A stretch of DNA of 25,011 bases from an uncultured Collinsella sp. (GTDB lineage Bacteria > Actinomycetota > Coriobacteriia > Coriobacteriales > Coriobacteriaceae): NCBI GenBank assembly GCA_937934355.1, contig CALGZY010000168.1, forward strand, positions 1 to 25,011, read 5' to 3'. A program made the translations under genes and the position numbers. The notes beneath the pieces were generated by a model. It did no database searches and had not been told where the DNA came from. It was given only the letters and a program-made list of their open reading frames with translations. Of the stretch, positions 23,436 to 25,011 are shown piece by piece. Position 1 is the stretch's first letter; every line of letters begins with the position of its first letter.

Positions 23436-23731
23436 GCACGTTAACCGCAGAGTTCTCTGCAGCCTTCTCCCGCGATTTAAAGAAAAAAGCAAAGCGCCGT
23501 AAATGGGATCTATCCGAGCTTCAAAAGCTAATTGACCTGGTGCTACAGAATACACCCGAGTCAATGGACATATTAAAACGACGTCATAATATGCACCGGC
23601 TAAGCGGCAACTGGGCAGGGCGAAACGAATGTCACGTAGCAAACTCTGGCGACTGGCTTGTCATATGGTCATCAAACGAAGAGGTAGCTTTCTTCGAACG
23701 CACCGGCAGCCATGATGAGCTGTTCCGATAG
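23432..23731 (+). CDS. YafQ-family mRNA interferase toxin
   Basis: A 99-residue RelE/ParE-superfamily toxin. The family's catalytic pattern is intact: H52 and H55, ECHV with H68, D74-W75 in SGDWLVIW, and RTGSHDELF with H94 and F98. YafQ cuts mRNA on the ribosome after certain codons and slows growth when freed from its antitoxin. With the overlapping DinJ-type gene it forms a complete and apparently active type II module. It lies just downstream of the rearranged surface-glycan locus, 189 bases after a terminator. Confidence 0.92.
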   Translation: MSTLTAEFSAAFSRDLKKKAKRRKWDLSELQKLIDLVLQNTPESMDILKRRHNMHRLSGNWAGRNECHVANSGDWLVIWSSNEEVAFFERTGSHDELFR

Positions 23732-24207
23732 CTCCCTTAATATCGACACCACCAAAGCTATCCGGATTTCAAGCAAATGACATCCTATTTGTTCAACATT
23801 GTTGGAGATTTAGCTGCGCAATGATGATTGCCTCCCATCCTAGGCTGGAATATCGTCTCCAAACCAGGCCCTGGCAGCGGTTTGCTCTGCAAAAGGTTGC
23901 GCAATGTGCTCGCCGGTAGATCCTGCGTGTGGCCATACGCTACCAGACTCGTCCTTTTCATCGACAGGTTCCTTAAAGCGATGGCCCAACACTGTCGGTG
24001 AGCGGAATGCGGCAAACTGCGCCCCCGCGTTCTCTATCGAGGTGCGTCGATCCTAGGTACGAGGGGTTCGCCCAGATCGAGACGACCTATTAAGGCATCT
24101 CTGTCCCTGTCGTCTCGATGAACACCTTCGACCTGACTCATGCCTTACGCGATGTTCGGACAAACTCGGTTATAGCGATTTGCCTTCTCATTAAAAGGGA
24201 CTGCAAG
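23732..24207. other. Gene-poor stretch between the toxin gene and the surface-protein gene
   Basis: I find no supportable gene here. A minus-strand frame at 23785-24015 has no ribosome-binding site and no familiar motif. Two sequence features stand out: a short dyad CAACATTGTTG (23794-23804) and a perfect 11-bp inverted repeat at 24076-24119. The last ~90 bases should contain the surface-protein promoter, but no good -35/-10 pair is visible. Confidence 0.5.
24076..24119. repeat. Perfect 11-bp inverted repeat upstream of the surface-protein gene
   Basis: ATCGAGACGAC (24076-24086) and GTCGTCTCGAT (24109-24119) flank 22 bases, ending 89 bases before the surface-protein start. No T-run follows. 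It may be a leader hairpin, a regulator site, or a remnant of a recombination site. Confidence 0.55.
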
Positions 24208-25011
24208 ATGTTTACCGCCATGGCCTGCCTATGCGTTTTGCTGGTCGGGCCTTCTTATGCCGCGGGCGCGGAGAGCCTCATCATCGCGGGCGCGACGTAC
24301 TACGAGCCGGGCGTGTCGGGCCCCGGCTGGGCGTGGACCGACGCCGACCACCTTGAGCTTAACGGCTACGCGGGCGAGGCCATCGGCTCCGACGGCGACC
24401 TGGTGCTGACGCTTGCCGGGCAAAACTCCGTGACGGAGTCGCATGCGCCCGATGCGGACATCACACTGTGCGGCATGGAGGTGTGGGGCAACCTGACGCT
24501 TCGCGGTACCGGGACCCTGAAGGCGATGGGCTCACAGTGCGGGATCCACGTTTCGCAGGCACTCGCGGTGGACGGCTGCACCGTCGATGCCCGGGCAGAC
24601 GGGGCCGATATAACGGACGAGGCGGTCGCCGGCGTGATCGCTGGCGACATGGCCGTGCGCGGCGGCGGACGCGTCGTTGCCGCGGGCACCGGGTCCGGAG
24701 CGGGCGTGCGCGCCTACGGCGTGTATCTGCAGGATGCGGGCCTTGGCGACGGTGCTGCCGGATGTCGGCTTTCCGTCGACGCCTCGTGGCTCGATGCGGC
24801 CGGTGCCGATGGCGGCGTTGCTTGTCTGGGTGGATCGCTTGTGTCCGCGCGGTTTGTGACGACTGTTGGTGGGGCTTTTGGTGCTGGTGGCGTTGTGGAT
24901 GCTGCAGGCGCCGTGGCACCGCACGTGGTGGTTGAGCCCGATGTCGCCATGCCTCCGGCGGGGGAGACCGGCAGGGGCGAGGTACCGGACGATAACGCGG
25001 ACAAGTCTCCC
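24208..25011 (+). CDS. Secreted surface protein, probable carbohydrate-binding/beta-helix type, 5' part
   Basis: The frame begins at ATG 24208 after AAAAGGGA and stays open to the right edge (268 codons). The first ~18 residues, MFTAMACLCVLLVGPSYAAG, form a signal peptide, though with little positive charge at its start. The mature part has short repeated strand-like units such as LTLRGTGTLKAMGSQCGIHV and LAVDGCTVDARADGADI, similar to the DUF4353-type carbohydrate-binding repeats of gut bacterial surface proteins. Four or more Cys are present. The visible end, APHVVVEPDVAMPPAGETG, matches the start of the LPXTG fragment at 22600, so the full protein very probably ends in a wall-spanning segment and an LPXTG signal. 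The ligand is unknown. Confidence 0.8.
   Translation, partial: MFTAMACLCVLLVGPSYAAGAESLIIAGATYYEPGVSGPGWAWTDADHLELNGYAGEAIGSDGDLVLTLAGQNSVTESHAPDADITLCGMEVWGNLTLRGTGTLKAMGSQCGIHVSQALAVDGCTVDARADGADITDEAVAGVIAGDMAVRGGGRVVAAGTGSGAGVRAYGVYLQDAGLGDGAAGCRLSVDASWLDAAGADGGVACLGGSLVSARFVTTVGGAFGAGGVVDAAGAVAPHVVVEPDVAMPPAGETGRGEVPDDNADKSP
24910..25011 (+). repeat. Paralogous direct repeat with 22600-22701
   Basis: These 102 bases align without gaps to 22600-22701, same strand, 2310 bases apart, 84 of 102 identical by hand count. Homology begins abruptly: the bases upstream of each copy are unrelated. The repeat continues to the window edge, so its true length is not known. Confidence 0.85.

Noticed and set aside
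23785..24015. 76-codon minus-strand frame after the toxin gene
   Set aside because: No ribosome-binding site and no motif I recognise; composition looks non-coding. A decayed gene cannot be excluded.

Overview
The window looks like a chromosomal segment of a high-GC, Gram-positive gut actinobacterium of the class Coriobacteriia, most likely Collinsella or a close relative. This is an inference from several things: the glgB-glgP-glgC-glgD-glgA operon with a GlgD subunit, Lys/Ala/Thr-rich tails on glycogen enzymes, an LPXTG-anchored surface protein, and the general codon use. No phylogenetic marker such as rRNA is present.

Region 1 (1-4330). An AT-rich gene of unknown function is cut by the left edge. 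A FmdB-type zinc-ribbon gene (minus strand) follows, then a very large minus-strand gene that fuses a GH13 alpha-glycosidase to a GH77 4-alpha-glucanotransferase. Region 2 (4331-13904) is a minus-strand glycogen operon transcribed in the order glgB, glgP, glgC, glgD, glgA. It covers ADP-glucose formation, chain elongation, branching and phosphorolysis; the GH13-GH77 fusion beside it can plausibly debranch and recycle maltodextrins. GlgA and GlgB both end in histone H1-like basic tails. Region 3 (13905-15576) is a divergent control region with repeated GTTTTACCAA-type motifs, also found ahead of the GH13-GH77 gene. It is followed by a HAD phosphatase and thiamine diphosphokinase on the plus strand. 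A tRNA-Ala(GGC) with its own promoter and terminator closes this half.

Region 4 (15763-22971) is a surface-glycan locus on the plus strand. A long leader precedes a NusG/LoaP-like antiterminator that carries an in-frame TAA at codon 35. Then come a membrane-bound nucleotide-sugar 4,6-dehydratase, a PLP aminotransferase, a phosphoglycosyl transferase, a left-handed beta-helix acetyltransferase and a GT4-like glycosyltransferase. The first four match the PglF/PglE/PglC/PglD set that makes a diacetyl-bacillosamine-like sugar and puts it on undecaprenyl phosphate. The glycosyltransferase stops at a junction near 22599/22600, where the sequence becomes the 3' end of an LPXTG surface-protein gene in another frame. 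The locus therefore carries two independent lesions, a nonsense codon in its presumed activator and loss of its distal part.

Region 5 (22972-25011) holds a terminator, an apparently intact DinJ/YafQ-type toxin-antitoxin pair, a gene-poor stretch, and the start of a secreted surface protein that runs off the right edge. Its last 102 bases align without gaps to the fragment at 22600, so the two are paralogues.
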